DNA of 64,000 nucleotides, taken from Armatimonadota bacterium. GTDB lineage: Bacteria; Armatimonadota; DTGP01; JAKQQT01. This document shows positions 24,289-32,607 of the stretch, piece after piece. Position 1 is the first letter of the stretch. Each line of letters starts with the position of its first letter. The stretch is from the NCBI GenBank assembly GCA_036504095.1, contig DASXVS010000043.1:121340-185339 (forward strand), given 5' to 3'. The notes beneath the pieces were generated by a model. That model did no database searches. It saw only the letters and a list, made by a program, of their open reading frames with translations, and was not told the DNA's origin. The position numbers and the translations under genes were made by a program.

Positions 24289-25155
24289 TTAGGTTGCCTG
24301 GGTGATTGCGATCGCGGGGTTGGCGCCGACGGCGACGACAGCCCACGTGGACGCCATGCTGGCGTTTCCGCCGATGTTGACCGGCGTCGAACCTTCGGCC
24401 TGGATGCAACTGACGGCGATCACCGGGGCTGACGGGCCGAATCCGATTTCGAACGTGCAGATATCCATGTCATCCACACGGATGGCGGCGCCCAGTCCCT
24501 GGACGATCCGTAGCCGGCCGCTGCACGAGCCCGGGTCGATCGCGTCGACCGAAGTCGGGTTGCCGTTGAACCATTTGCGGAACTCAGCGCTGATGCCGAT
24601 GGTGAGGTCGAAAGCCGAGACCTGCGTCGGGGTCGTGGATCCCTGTTTGAACGTAATGGTGTTGAACGTGACCTCGGCCGCGCCGACGACCGACACGTGC
24701 GCTCCGGGCGTGGTTCCGGCGGCGTTGGTTCCGATGAACCCCATTTGGACCGCGACGGGGTTCGGGGAGCTGGCGTTTCCGACGATCTGGAGTCCGGTCG
24801 GTTTGACCGTGTCCAAGTGGGCCACGAGGCCGTCATTCCATCGGCCGCCCATGAGTTGGGAATCGCCGTTGGAGTCGCGGGTCACGAACATTTTGTTGAG
24901 GTTGGCCGCCGTGAACCAGCCGCTCGGGATGGCGCGGGTGGTGACGGTGTAGCCCGTGGTGGATGGGCCGAGCGCGTAGGTCTCAGGCCACACGGATGAC
25001 GGGTTGCCCTGGGCGTAGGTATCGACCGCGACGTTGCGGGTCACGTTCCTGTAGGATCCCGGCAGGAGCGGGATGGAGATCGTGACGGGGGACGTCGTGT
25101 CGTCGATCAGGGTGAAACTGGAGCCCTTGCCGGATACGTAGACTTTTTCAGCCAT
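24289..25155 (-). CDS. Major tail (tube) protein
   Basis: The 288-aa product lies immediately before the chaperone pair and after the tail-completion genes, the standard place for the tail tube subunit. It is Thr/Gly/Val-rich and beta-type (TFNTITFKQGSTTPTQVSAF), as expected of the tube fold, and ends with an Ig-like Ala/Thr/Val-rich tail. AAGGAG lies 8 nt upstream of the ATG, whose codon overlaps the preceding gene by 8 bp. The call rests on position and composition; no diagnostic motif exists for this family. Confidence 0.68.
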   Translation of the reverse strand: MAEKVYVSGKGSSFTLIDDTTSPVTISIPLLPGSYRNVTRNVAVDTYAQGNPSSVWPETYALGPSTTGYTVTTRAIPSGWFTAANLNKMFVTRDSNGDSQLMGGRWNDGLVAHLDTVKPTGLQIVGNASSPNPVAVQMGFIGTNAAGTTPGAHVSVVGAAEVTFNTITFKQGSTTPTQVSAFDLTIGISAEFRKWFNGNPTSVDAIDPGSCSGRLRIVQGLGAAIRVDDMDICTFEIGFGPSAPVIAVSCIQAEGSTPVNIGGNASMASTWAVVAVGANPAIAITQAT

Positions 25156-25330
25156 TGGAATTCTCCTTATTAGCCGGCGGAGGGATTAGCCGGGATACCG
25201 GCCGGATTACCAGCACGCCGTTTGGCCAGAGGTCGCTATAGACGATCTGCGGGCCGGTGATATCTGCGGGGGCTGCCTCGGGGGCAGCGGGGGGCGCCAG
25301 GATGGCGTCATCAGTAACGGGTTTGGCCAT
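25148..25330 (-). CDS. Small Pro/Ala-rich tail-module protein (60 aa)
   Basis: The product starts MAKPVTDDAILAPPAAPEAA and continues with a short hydrophobic-polar segment (VYSDLWPNGVLVIRPVSRLI). The ATG at 25330 has GGAG 6-7 nt upstream and begins 3 nt after the stop of the preceding gene. An extended frame to 25363 lacks a site. No family is recognised. It may cap or decorate the tube, or be an assembly factor, judged only from its place. Confidence 0.55.
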   Translation of the reverse strand: MAKPVTDDAILAPPAAPEAAPADITGPQIVYSDLWPNGVLVIRPVSRLIPPPANKENSNG

Positions 25331-25332
25331 TG

Positions 25333-25854
25333 TCATTCTCCGGTCGAGTAGAGGCAGCGCCACTCTAGGCCGGCGACGCTGGTTGTGAAATCGCCCTGCA
25401 GGGCTTTGTTGTCGTATCCGTACACGCGGTCAAGGACCTGGCAGTCGTAGGTTTCCCCGGCCGGGGTTGCGAACGTTCTCAGGCTTTTGAGCAGGTCGTA
25501 GAGGGCGTCGATCATGGCGGCCTTGGCCGGTATGACCCTGTTGGGATCCCTTAGGGCTGGGGCGGCGATCGTAAGAACGACCGAGACGATGACCTCGCGG
25601 AGCGCGCCACTCGGCGCATAACGCTCCATCACCCGGTCGGCGCCGGCGACGCACGATACGGTCACGCCGGTCTTGCAGGCGATCGGGACGTAGGTTTTGA
25701 GGAAGCGATAACGGTCCGTGACCCCGTCCGACGGCGGAGTCGGAATGGCGCTGAAACGATAGTCGGAGGATGCGACCGCCGGGACCGCATTGAGCGTCGG
25801 GACGCTGGCCGCAATGTACTCGACAAGGGCGTTGGAGATATCTAAGCCGGTCAT
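25333..25854 (-). CDS. Tail terminator / minor tail protein-like
   Basis: The 173-aa product lies between the HK97-gp10-like protein and the tail tube, where tail terminators (lambda U-like) are encoded. Features include a helical N-terminus (ISNALVEYIAASVPTLN), a central V-I-V-S-V-V-L-T-I strand and a helix IDALYDLLKSLRTF, a pattern common in terminator proteins. Its start overlaps the previous stop (ATGA). Sequence alone does not identify the family, so the call is positional. Confidence 0.55.
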   Translation of the reverse strand: MTGLDISNALVEYIAASVPTLNAVPAVASSDYRFSAIPTPPSDGVTDRYRFLKTYVPIACKTGVTVSCVAGADRVMERYAPSGALREVIVSVVLTIAAPALRDPNRVIPAKAAMIDALYDLLKSLRTFATPAGETYDCQVLDRVYGYDNKALQGDFTTSVAGLEWRCLYSTGE

Positions 25855-26267
25855 GCGGGGCCTCCCTGGATGAAATAGTCGAGCGCTCGGTTGGCGGCGT
25901 CGTTGAGGATGGCCTGCATGTCGATCGCGGTAAAATCGCGGCGCGGCATCCGGCGCGTGCCCCGTATGTGGTAGACGGCGACAGGGTCAGCTGACCCTGC
26001 CTCAACCGACCAGCCGGACGTCTGGAGGACGTTGTCACGGCCGCCGCGCGTCAACGAGTCGAGCAGGGCGGCCAGTGGGGTCGTGGAGCCGCCGTGCCGG
26101 GCTTTCTGGTCCAACGTGGACGGCGCCAACGGGGTCAGGCCGCCGCCCTGAATTTCTTTGCGCATGGCGTCGAGGATGCTTTCGCCGGCCCGCTGAAGTA
26201 CATCGGTGGGCAGGTCTGGGTGCTGGATCCATTCGAGCCACGGACAGGAAAACTCGCACGTGATCAT
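25851..26267 (-). CDS. Phage virion morphogenesis / HK97 gp10-like protein
   Basis: The 138-aa product contains LTPLAPSTLDQKARHGG and a downstream R-x-x-R-R-D-F-x-A-I, resembling the L-x-P-L-x-x-x-T-x-x-x-K and P-x-R-x-F-L/I signatures of virion morphogenesis and gp10 proteins that join head and tail. The ATG at 26267 has GGAG 6 nt upstream, while the GTG two codons earlier overlaps that site. The palindrome copy at 25982-25999 lies in frame and encodes Gly-Ser-Ala-Asp-Pro. Confidence 0.65.
   Translation of the reverse strand: MITCEFSCPWLEWIQHPDLPTDVLQRAGESILDAMRKEIQGGGLTPLAPSTLDQKARHGGSTTPLAALLDSLTRGGRDNVLQTSGWSVEAGSADPVAVYHIRGTRRMPRRDFTAIDMQAILNDAANRALDYFIQGGPA
25982..25999. repeat. 18-bp perfect palindrome inside the gp10-like gene
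   Basis: CAGGGTCAGCTGACCCTG, same core as the other copies and again read as Gly-Ser-Ala-Asp-Pro in the host gene. Confidence 0.8.
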
Positions 26268-26269
26268 GG

Positions 26270-26611
26270 TCACTCCCGGCCGTACATGGTCAGGACGGCC
26301 CTTACGCAGGCAACCTGGTCCGATGAGAGCGACGGGTCGACGTCGACGCAGGTATACGAGTTGCCTCGAATGGTGTAGGTATGGGTTTCCTGGAGTACTC
26401 CACCCGGGTCGATCGCGAGGAAATGGAATCGGTTAGGCAGCATCCAGTTCGTGTCGCCCTCGGCGTCGATCCCGTGCGGGTCGCTCTTGTCCGGGGTGAT
26501 GAGGCCCTTGACCGTGCCCTCGTTGGCCGTGCCGACGGCGGTGACGCCGCTAAGCTCAACGAGCAGGGCGTAGCCGTTGCGGATAATGTCGAGCGGGGGT
26601 GTTACGACCAT
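26270..26611 (-). CDS. Head-tail connector / stopper-like protein (113 aa)
   Basis: A small beta-rich protein encoded between the adaptor (26611-27135) and the gp10-like protein, where head-tail stoppers are found in HK97-type phages. The ATG at 26611 shares its A with the TGA of the preceding gene and has AGGA about 8 nt upstream. The reading frame is open to 26656 without a ribosome-binding site. Features include an RNGYALLVELSG strand-rich core and a C-terminal AVLTMYGRE. The family call is positional. Confidence 0.55.
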   Translation of the reverse strand: MVVTPPLDIIRNGYALLVELSGVTAVGTANEGTVKGLITPDKSDPHGIDAEGDTNWMLPNRFHFLAIDPGGVLQETHTYTIRGNSYTCVDVDPSLSSDQVACVRAVLTMYGRE

Positions 26612-27135
26612 CAGGATATCCTCAGCGGGGAAAAGGTCCTGGCCATGGCGAGGCACTGCGCATGGACCTGTTCGGGGTGCATGTTGCCGGCCTCCGTTCC
26701 GACGGCGTACATGGAGCTGGTTTTCGCAGCCTTGAGCATCCAGCCGTTGTGGGCGGCCGACTGGAGGTCCCAGAGGCCCATGATCTCAGCTTTGTGGATC
26801 ACGAAGCGGACGGTCCCGTCCGTAACCTCGGTCGGCTCCCAGGATGGCCAACGGGGATCGAGGGGCCAGCGGGGTTCGGTGGTTCCTGTGATCCCGCCGA
26901 CGTCGCCGTCGCGGTCGCGCCAGGGGGCTACATTGTAAGACCATCCTGTCGGGACGGTCGGGACGATGACCTGGCCGGGCCGGACAACCGTACCGGGCGT
27001 CCAGACGTCCGCGATTCGACACTCATCAAAGAGATCCAGGATCTCTTCGTCGGACAGGACGGGCGCAGTGTCCGCGGCGGTCATGGTCCGGAGTTTTCGG
27101 AGCGCTTTCTCTCCGTCGCGGAGCGGTTTCATCAT
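26611..27135 (-). CDS. Head-tail adaptor-like protein (174 aa)
   Basis: Encoded directly after the capsid block and before the stopper-like gene, the place of gp6/gp15-type adaptors. The N-terminal helix (RDGEKALRKLRTM) and LSDEEILDLFDECRIADVW fit a helical adaptor. The central Pro/Trp-rich part (EPRWPLDPRWPSWEP) is unusual. GGAGG lies 4 nt upstream of the first ATG (27135) and 7 nt before a second in-frame ATG (27132), so either may be used. The start overlaps the stop of the small repeat gene. Confidence 0.55.
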   Translation of the reverse strand: MMKPLRDGEKALRKLRTMTAADTAPVLSDEEILDLFDECRIADVWTPGTVVRPGQVIVPTVPTGWSYNVAPWRDRDGDVGGITGTTEPRWPLDPRWPSWEPTEVTDGTVRFVIHKAEIMGLWDLQSAAHNGWMLKAAKTSSMYAVGTEAGNMHPEQVHAQCLAMARTFSPLRIS

Positions 27136-27302
27136 TTGTCCTCCCCGGGCTTGAGAGCCTTGTTGGCGACCGTGATCGGTCTGCCGATCGTAAGGGCATT
27201 GTTGGAGACCCTGATGACTTTGTTGGCGACGGTAATCGGTTTGTCGATCGTGATCGCTTTGGTGGCGACGGTCAGGGATTTAGTGTCTGTGGTGGTTTCC
27301 AT
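27132..27302 (-). CDS. 56-aa protein made of short beta-like repeats in the head module
   Basis: A short gene between capsid and adaptor. The product is METTTDTKSL followed by repeated 10-12-residue units of the form T-(V/I)-x-x-K-(A/P)-(I/L). KPITVANKVI and RPITVANKAL are near-identical halves. GGAG lies 8 nt before the ATG and the stop overlaps the next ATG (ATGATG), so translational coupling is likely. I do not recognise a family. A capsid decoration or cement protein would fit the location and the repeated beta pattern, but this is inference. Confidence 0.6.
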   Translation of the reverse strand: METTTDTKSLTVATKAITIDKPITVANKVIRVSNNALTIGRPITVANKALKPGEDK

Positions 27303-27342
27303 CAGGGATCTCCAGGGCCTGACCGGGTTGATCCGGACAATC

Positions 27343-27356
27343 GGGTCATATGACCC
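27343..27356. repeat. 14-bp variant palindrome between capsid and repeat-protein genes
   Basis: GGGTCATATGACCC keeps both GGGTCA/TGACCC arms of the phage palindrome but has AT instead of GC at the centre. Intergenic. Confidence 0.65.
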
Positions 27357-27389
27357 TACGGCCGCACCGACCCGGTCAGGCGGCGGGGT

Positions 27390-28586
27390 TTAGGCGGAGA
27401 ACGTCGTGAGGACGAGGATGGCCTGCGGCCGCTTCACAACGAACGCAGTGCGGATGTCGGCGCGGATCGACTTCTTACCGGTGCCGAAATCGGTGCCGTT
27501 GTAGCCGATCTGAACGTCGATCCCGCGCAGAGGACGGAGCTGAACGAACCGGGAGTCGAACAGGATGACCGTTCCCACGGCGACCCTGTCGCTCTGGACG
27601 ACCCGCATCCCCCATATCCGGTCTGGTTCGGTGCTGATGGCGGCGGTGTTCATGTAGACGCCGGAGCTGGACGCGACCTCGGTCACCAGGCTGCCCCAGT
27701 CATCCGGGTTGATGATCACCACGTTCGGGACGCATGCGCCGGAGACGGCCAGTTTCTGTTTCGCGAGGAAGATCGCGCGGCTGCCGGTCTTGTTGAGGGA
27801 GCCGGTGCCGCAGTTGGCGGTGCTGACGTTGTCCGTGTGCAACATGCCCTTGACGAGCGTGCCGGTCCCGGCGCCGTTCACCAGCTGGTTGTTCAGGCGG
27901 GAAATGACGTCGAAGACGATGCGGCTGTTGATGAGGTTCTCAAGAGCCGGGATGTCCTCAAGCTCTTCGTCGGAGATCGGGAGGATCGAACCGATCTTGC
28001 GGACTGTGAAATCAACGTCAGCGAAACTGATCGCGCCTTCCGGATAGCCGCCGGCCTCCGCGATTTCCTGGGCGGTCGCCGTCAGGGTTTCCTGCTGAAT
28101 CCTGACTGTCGGCTGGAGGGCCGGGATCTGGTCAAGGGCGTCGACTATGGTCAACGGGTAGTTGATCGTCTCGACGATCTCGCCGGTGCGGGTGATCTGC
28201 GGGGCCATTCCGGCGCTGGACGTAAACGCCGTTTTGAGGTCAAGGTCGATCGTCATGCTGGCGTGGTCTGACTCTTTCGCGGCCAGGGCGCGAAACGCCT
28301 TGCTGGACACGACGGCGGATCCAAGATTTTTGATCTCGGACTGGACAGTGACGGGCGCGGGGCTGGTGACTTTTTTCAGGTCGGCGATAGAGGCGTCGGC
28401 TTTGGCAGCGGCGTCTTCGAGGCGCTTGGCAACGGCGAGGCCGTCGGTCAACGATTTGAGTTCGGCGTCCAGCTGATCCAGTTTGGCCATGTCGGGGGTC
28501 TCGGCGGACTGGGATTCGAGCGCGTGGGCCTTGATCTCGAGCTGCTTGGCCTCAATCGCGTCGGCGTACTCTGCAGTGGTTTTCAT
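27390..28586 (-). CDS. HK97-type major capsid protein
   Basis: The 398-aa product has an N-terminal coiled-coil of about 100 residues (EAKQLEIKAHALESQ to ADASIADLKKV), corresponding to the HK97 delta domain that acts as scaffold and is removed by the prohead protease. The capsid fold follows, with ISFADVDFTVRKIGSILPIS, E-E-L-E-D-I-P and PNVVIINPDDWGSLV, all typical of phage capsid family PF05065. The frame is open far upstream to 28997 but that part is low-complexity. The ATG at 28586 has AGGA 7 nt before it. The protease gene lies 115 bp upstream. Confidence 0.92.
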   Translation of the reverse strand: MKTTAEYADAIEAKQLEIKAHALESQSAETPDMAKLDQLDAELKSLTDGLAVAKRLEDAAAKADASIADLKKVTSPAPVTVQSEIKNLGSAVVSSKAFRALAAKESDHASMTIDLDLKTAFTSSAGMAPQITRTGEIVETINYPLTIVDALDQIPALQPTVRIQQETLTATAQEIAEAGGYPEGAISFADVDFTVRKIGSILPISDEELEDIPALENLINSRIVFDVISRLNNQLVNGAGTGTLVKGMLHTDNVSTANCGTGSLNKTGSRAIFLAKQKLAVSGACVPNVVIINPDDWGSLVTEVASSSGVYMNTAAISTEPDRIWGMRVVQSDRVAVGTVILFDSRFVQLRPLRGIDVQIGYNGTDFGTGKKSIRADIRTAFVVKRPQAILVLTTFSA

Positions 28587-28701
28587 GGATGTGTCCTTTG
28601 CCCCAGGACTCCCTCGTTGAGGGACGGGGCTTGCTGGCGGTGAGCCAGGGTAGTGGGGCCGGTGTGGCCCGGATGCCGACCTGGGGCGGTCGGAGAGGGC
28701 G

Positions 28702-29304
28702 CTATGCACCAATGAGGCGCAAGCGGATGTCGAGATAGCGGTTGAGGATCTCCCGGGCCAGGGCTTTCCGGCCGAGGTCGGGATCTTCAACGGATTCGGG
28801 CGCGGCCGTTCCGGCTGCGGATTCGAGGGATTTGGCGTCGACGATACCGGCCTCGTTGTTGGCGGGGATGGTGACGATGGAGACCTCGTAGAGCGCAACC
28901 TGTTTGAGCAGGCGGTTGCCGTCGGCGTTGTAAGTGCAGTCCTCAACGACGTAGCCGACGCTGAGTTTGACCGTTTTGCCGGCCGCCAGACGCTCATTGA
29001 CGATCGTGCGTTTTTCCTGGGCTTCGTCGGTGCTGTGATATGCGGTTTCGATCCAGAGGCCGACCTCGTCCTCGTGCGCTTCCAGGATGTAGCCGATCTG
29101 GTCTTCCTGTTCGTGGTTCCAGCAGATCGAGCCGTCGGTCAGGAAGGCTGCGAGGGTCGCGGCGAAGGCGCCAGTCAGCATAATGTCGCCGACCCGGTCG
29201 ACGTTTCCGAACGTGCTGGCGTAGCCTGAGAATCCCCCGTTGTCTGCGTTGAGCGCTTTGAGTTCGATCTCGAACTCTTTGTACTCCAGTGTGGGTTTAG
29301 GCAT
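28702..29304 (-). CDS. Prohead protease, HK97 family (peptidase S78)
   Basis: The 200-aa product contains the S78 catalytic set: His64 in ICWNHEQEDQIG, Ser115 in VKLSVGY, and Glu140 in ALYEVSIVTIPAN. The N-terminal GYASTFGNVDRVGDIM is also typical. It digests the delta domain of the capsid protein during maturation. GGAGG lies 6 nt before the ATG at 29304. An extended frame to 29409 would overlap the portal gene and lacks a site. It overlaps the portal stop by 8 bp. The C-terminal 35 residues are beyond the usual protease core. Confidence 0.9.
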   Translation of the reverse strand: MPKPTLEYKEFEIELKALNADNGGFSGYASTFGNVDRVGDIMLTGAFAATLAAFLTDGSICWNHEQEDQIGYILEAHEDEVGLWIETAYHSTDEAQEKRTIVNERLAAGKTVKLSVGYVVEDCTYNADGNRLLKQVALYEVSIVTIPANNEAGIVDAKSLESAAGTAAPESVEDPDLGRKALAREILNRYLDIRLRLIGA

Positions 29305-30622
29305 TGGTGCCTCCCTGTTGGTATTGGGGTGCAGTGGTGGGTTTGCCGGTCGGCAGGTCGTCTTCCGGGCGGCCGGTCGGCGGCAGGCCGACGAGGTTTC
29401 GGGATTCATTCAGGGCGATCCATCCGCCCCGGAAGCCAGTGTCGGCGCGCTTGTAGATCGCGTCCTGGCCCTCCTGCAGCGCTCTCACTCCGGTTGTGTC
29501 CCAGTGGATGCGGTACAGTTGAGGTTTGGGCTCGAAGGCCGGTAACAGCTGGGTCTCGAAATCGTCCCCGAGCAGGTAGAGATCGGGCAGGATGCGATTG
29601 TCCCAGGCGCTGCGTTCCGCGGTCTCCTTGTTCGCGAACGTGGCGCTGGAAGCGTCCAGGCCGACGACGAGGGCGTCCAAACCCATGGCGGCGCAGATCC
29701 GGCGGATGACCTGTTCGCGGATTTCCACGACGGCCATTTCGTCCGGGCTCTGTGCGAGTTTAGCGACGTTCAGAGCAACCGAGGTCACCATGGGGTTGCC
29801 GGCGTTGTCCGCAGTGTAACCGAGCGCGATATCCGAGCTGAGCTGCGCCTGCTGCTCCTCGCTGAGCTGCCCTTCGGCCGGCGAGTACATGACCGGGATC
29901 AGGCCCATGTTGCGCATCAGGGCGCTGTACAAGACCGAGACCCGGTTGTCGACGTCGACGCTGCGGTAGCAACTGGCGATCGTCGCCAGGCCCATGGCCT
30001 GGATGTCGGGGTCAACGCTTGTCCGCAAATGGACGACGTCCTCGGCCGGGTACTCCGCGGCGAGGCCGACGGACATTCCGGCGTAGCCGCGCAGCCTGTA
30101 ACAGTACCGGTCGATCGGCCGGGCAGGGTCGTTGGAACCATACGGGGTAATGTAGCTGGCGCTTAACCAGGACAGGCCCTGGGCGCGGTTGTAGGCGTCG
30201 CGGTCGATTTTGAGGTAGGCGTTGCCGTGCAGCGCCAGGTCGAATGCGATTGCACGGCGCATGAGGCGGCCGGACATGTTGGGGTTGGGGCGCCTGAGGA
30301 TGTTGGACAGCGGATGATCGGGGACAACCTCGTAACTGCCCTGGTCGTTGAGTTTCTCCACTTGCGGCTGGCACTCGCCGTAGGAGCGGGTGATCCATCC
30401 GAGGCAGGCGCTGACGACGTCGTTCAGGTAGGCGTCACCGACGTCAACCGAGACGTTGCGGGTGCCGCCCGGGAGGCGCATGTCGTGGAAGGCCAACGAT
30501 CCCATGGTGCCGCCGATCGGTCGGAACGTGTCGGCCGATTTCGTTTCGAGGCATTTGGAAGATTTGTGCTGGGCGAGCTCCGGGAATTTGAGCTCGATAG
30601 CTGATAGTTGGTTTGGTTGCAT
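29297..30622 (-). CDS. Phage portal protein, HK97 type
   Basis: The 441-aa product carries the HK97 portal signatures: LNDVVSACLGWITRS near the N-terminus, H-P-L-S-N-I-L-R-R-P-N-P-N-M-S, ALHGNAYLKIDRD, D-V-V-H-L-R, and the C-terminal FANKETAERSAWDN (equivalent of Y-S-N-x-E). It forms the dodecameric DNA gate at the capsid vertex. The 12-residue Pro/Gly-rich C-terminal tail is probably disordered. It begins 3 nt after the large terminase stop, within one translationally tight operon. Confidence 0.92.
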   Translation of the reverse strand: MQPNQLSAIELKFPELAQHKSSKCLETKSADTFRPIGGTMGSLAFHDMRLPGGTRNVSVDVGDAYLNDVVSACLGWITRSYGECQPQVEKLNDQGSYEVVPDHPLSNILRRPNPNMSGRLMRRAIAFDLALHGNAYLKIDRDAYNRAQGLSWLSASYITPYGSNDPARPIDRYCYRLRGYAGMSVGLAAEYPAEDVVHLRTSVDPDIQAMGLATIASCYRSVDVDNRVSVLYSALMRNMGLIPVMYSPAEGQLSEEQQAQLSSDIALGYTADNAGNPMVTSVALNVAKLAQSPDEMAVVEIREQVIRRICAAMGLDALVVGLDASSATFANKETAERSAWDNRILPDLYLLGDDFETQLLPAFEPKPQLYRIHWDTTGVRALQEGQDAIYKRADTGFRGGWIALNESRNLVGLPPTGRPEDDLPTGKPTTAPQYQQGGTNA

Positions 30623-30625
30623 ATA

Positions 30626-32038
30626 TCATCCGCCCATTCTGATCACGGTCGCCCGTGCTGGTGCAGTCGGTCGTTCGAGGATGTGGGCCGCGATTGCGAG
30701 CGCCATTACGTGGTCGGTTTTGAGGCCGGTGTCGGGGAGTTTGTAGGCCAGAAGCTCTTCCCGGATGTGTGGGTCGTCATACTGGACCTCCCCGTGTTCG
30801 AGCAGGCGCGTCAGCCGCTGGAGCGCTTCCGGTTTCGTTTTGGCCGAGAAAATGAATGAGTGCGCGGTCCGCTTGATATCGGGGTCCTTGGATTTCAGGC
30901 CCTTGTTGACCTCTTCGATCAGGTCGAGGGCCGACTGGCCCGTGGCGTCCAAATGGAGGTCTTTGGCCCCATAGAGAGCCGAGAGATCGTGGAATGCCTG
31001 GATCTTCGTGTCGTTGCTCGCTCGATCGAGTTTGCGGACGTGCACGATCCGGTAAGGTTTGGCAGTGATATCGACCACGAGGATGACGGTGCTGTCCACA
31101 CCCATGCCGGCCATGTCAGCGGTGATCAGGTATTTGTGCGATTCACGCGGTCCCTCGGAGACCTCGGGCAACATGCAACGGTCGATATCGCTGTGGCGCC
31201 ACATACGGTCTCCGGATTCCTCAAATGAGCAGTCGTGTTCGGATGCGAACTCGGATCGGCTCAGGCGTTTGCGGGTCTTCGCGGCCCATGCTTCGTCAAA
31301 TAACACGGTCCACGGGAGGTTGTAGGATGCCCATCCCGAGCCCTCCCCGATGGCCTCGCCCCACAGATCGTGAAACTTGCCGGATGCCCCGTAGGGCGTG
31401 CTCAGGACCGTGAGAGAGCCGCCTGTGGAGACGGTCGGCTGGATGGCCTGCCAGATCTCGTTGGCCCACCGGGGGAACGCGAACTCGTCGAGGTAGACGT
31501 CGGAGGCTGGTGTTCCGCGGCCGGCACTGGGACTGTCGCCCTGAGCCCGGATGCTGGAGCCGTTGCGCAGTGTCAGACGGGTCTTGTTGTCCTCAACCAG
31601 TTCGCCGGACGGGATGAACGCGCGGACGTACGCGATAAAATCAGTGGCCTGTTCGACGTTGCGGCTGACGTTGAGGATGCGGCGCGGACCCTGGTAGAGC
31701 ATTTTCCAGGCGGCCTCGGCGGCGCATACCTGGCTGATGCCGATCTGCCGGGATTTCAGGATGATGCGGAGCGGGTGATCCCAGGCTCCGAGGATGTCGG
31801 ACTGATACCAGCGGGGCTCGAAAGTCACCCATCCGTCCGTGGGATGGAAGATCTTGGGCTTCGTGAGCTCAAGCCACTTGAGTGGGGATTCAGCGGACGG
31901 GTCATACCTGTCCTGGGCCGTGTGACGGCGCGCGAGCTCAGCTGCCGCTTGCTTCTGGGTTGCTGTCAGGCTTCCCCAGCGCTGCTGCGATAATCGCAGC
32001 AAGTTCGTCGTCTGATCGGGTTGTAAGGTCGACGTCAT
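30626..32038 (-). CDS. Phage terminase large subunit (ATPase-nuclease)
   Basis: The 470-aa product has an N-terminal ATPase with a Walker-A-like KSRQIGIS (95-102), Walker B VYLDE (181-185) and coupling motif STPYG (213-217). The RNase-H-like nuclease domain begins with the first catalytic Asp in LITADMAG (308) and continues with further acidic residues (LDATGQSALDLIEE, KTDHVMALAIA). It packages DNA into proheads. The variant KSRQIGIS P-loop is seen in several tailed phages. The start overlaps the small subunit by 101 bp. Confidence 0.9.
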   Translation of the reverse strand: MTSTLQPDQTTNLLRLSQQRWGSLTATQKQAAAELARRHTAQDRYDPSAESPLKWLELTKPKIFHPTDGWVTFEPRWYQSDILGAWDHPLRIILKSRQIGISQVCAAEAAWKMLYQGPRRILNVSRNVEQATDFIAYVRAFIPSGELVEDNKTRLTLRNGSSIRAQGDSPSAGRGTPASDVYLDEFAFPRWANEIWQAIQPTVSTGGSLTVLSTPYGASGKFHDLWGEAIGEGSGWASYNLPWTVLFDEAWAAKTRKRLSRSEFASEHDCSFEESGDRMWRHSDIDRCMLPEVSEGPRESHKYLITADMAGMGVDSTVILVVDITAKPYRIVHVRKLDRASNDTKIQAFHDLSALYGAKDLHLDATGQSALDLIEEVNKGLKSKDPDIKRTAHSFIFSAKTKPEALQRLTRLLEHGEVQYDDPHIREELLAYKLPDTGLKTDHVMALAIAAHILERPTAPARATVIRMGG

Positions 32039-32327
32039 GGGATTCTCGCTTGCGCCAGTCCAAGTGGTGTCGGCGCTCTAGCCACCAGGCGGCGGCTTGC
32101 CAAGAGGTAATGCCGGCGTCTTTGACACAACCGACAAATCGTTGCTCGGCTTCAGCTTCGGCTTCTTCTACGGCGCTGAAAAATGCGGGCTTGTCTTTGA
32201 GCCAAATGTAAAACGTAGCGGAGTCGATCTTGACCAGGGCGCAGGCGCAGCGGCGGGTGTTTCCGGCGCGCAGTGCGTCGCAGATCGCGGCCTGGATGCC
32301 CTGGTTGTACTTAGTGGTGCGTGCCAT
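31938..32327 (-). CDS. Phage terminase small subunit-like DNA-binding protein
   Basis: This 129-aa protein has an N-terminal helix-turn-helix (IDSATFYIWLKDKPAFFSAV) followed by a helical, acidic oligomerisation region (EEAEAEAEQRFVGCVKDA) and a WWLERRHHLDWRKRE segment common in this group. It would recognise the phage packaging site and stimulate the large subunit. It overlaps the large subunit start by 101 bp in another frame. The frame is open to 32528, but MARTTKYN at 32327 is the natural start despite a weak Shine-Dalgarno. Confidence 0.75.
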   Translation of the reverse strand: MARTTKYNQGIQAAICDALRAGNTRRCACALVKIDSATFYIWLKDKPAFFSAVEEAEAEAEQRFVGCVKDAGITSWQAAAWWLERRHHLDWRKRESHDVDLTTRSDDELAAIIAAALGKPDSNPEASGS

Positions 32328-32566
32328 GGGGGTTTGGTTGACGTTGCAGAGGAGTAGCCGTTCCGGACTCAGTGACGTACGACGTCGACATTCATCCGAT
32401 CGAGCGTAATATTCCAGAAGCGGATTATGATGATTTCGTCGTGGAGGGCGGCCTCGGGGCCAGCTACGGCCGGAGGATTGGTGTCTAGTGACAGTGGCCA
32501 GTGACACGGCGAGGCCGCCGCGGTCCACTGTTTTACATGTTGCCTGGTTGGAGCGGATTACTCCGA

Positions 32567-32588
32567 AATAGGGTCAGCTGACCCTATT
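32567..32588. repeat. 22-bp perfect palindrome upstream of the terminase genes
   Basis: The longest copy of the family: the core AGGGTCAGCTGACCCT extended by three more paired bases on each side. It lies in the 280-bp gap between the small terminase gene and 32608-32952, close to where packaging or late-gene control would act. Confidence 0.85.
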
Positions 32589-32607
32589 GCGCCGCAATCA
32601 AACCCTC

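Noticed and set aside
28586..28997. Longer N-terminus for the capsid protein
   Set aside because: The extra residues are low-complexity Ser/Pro/Arg and overlap the protease gene in another frame; the ATG at 28586 begins a normal delta domain.
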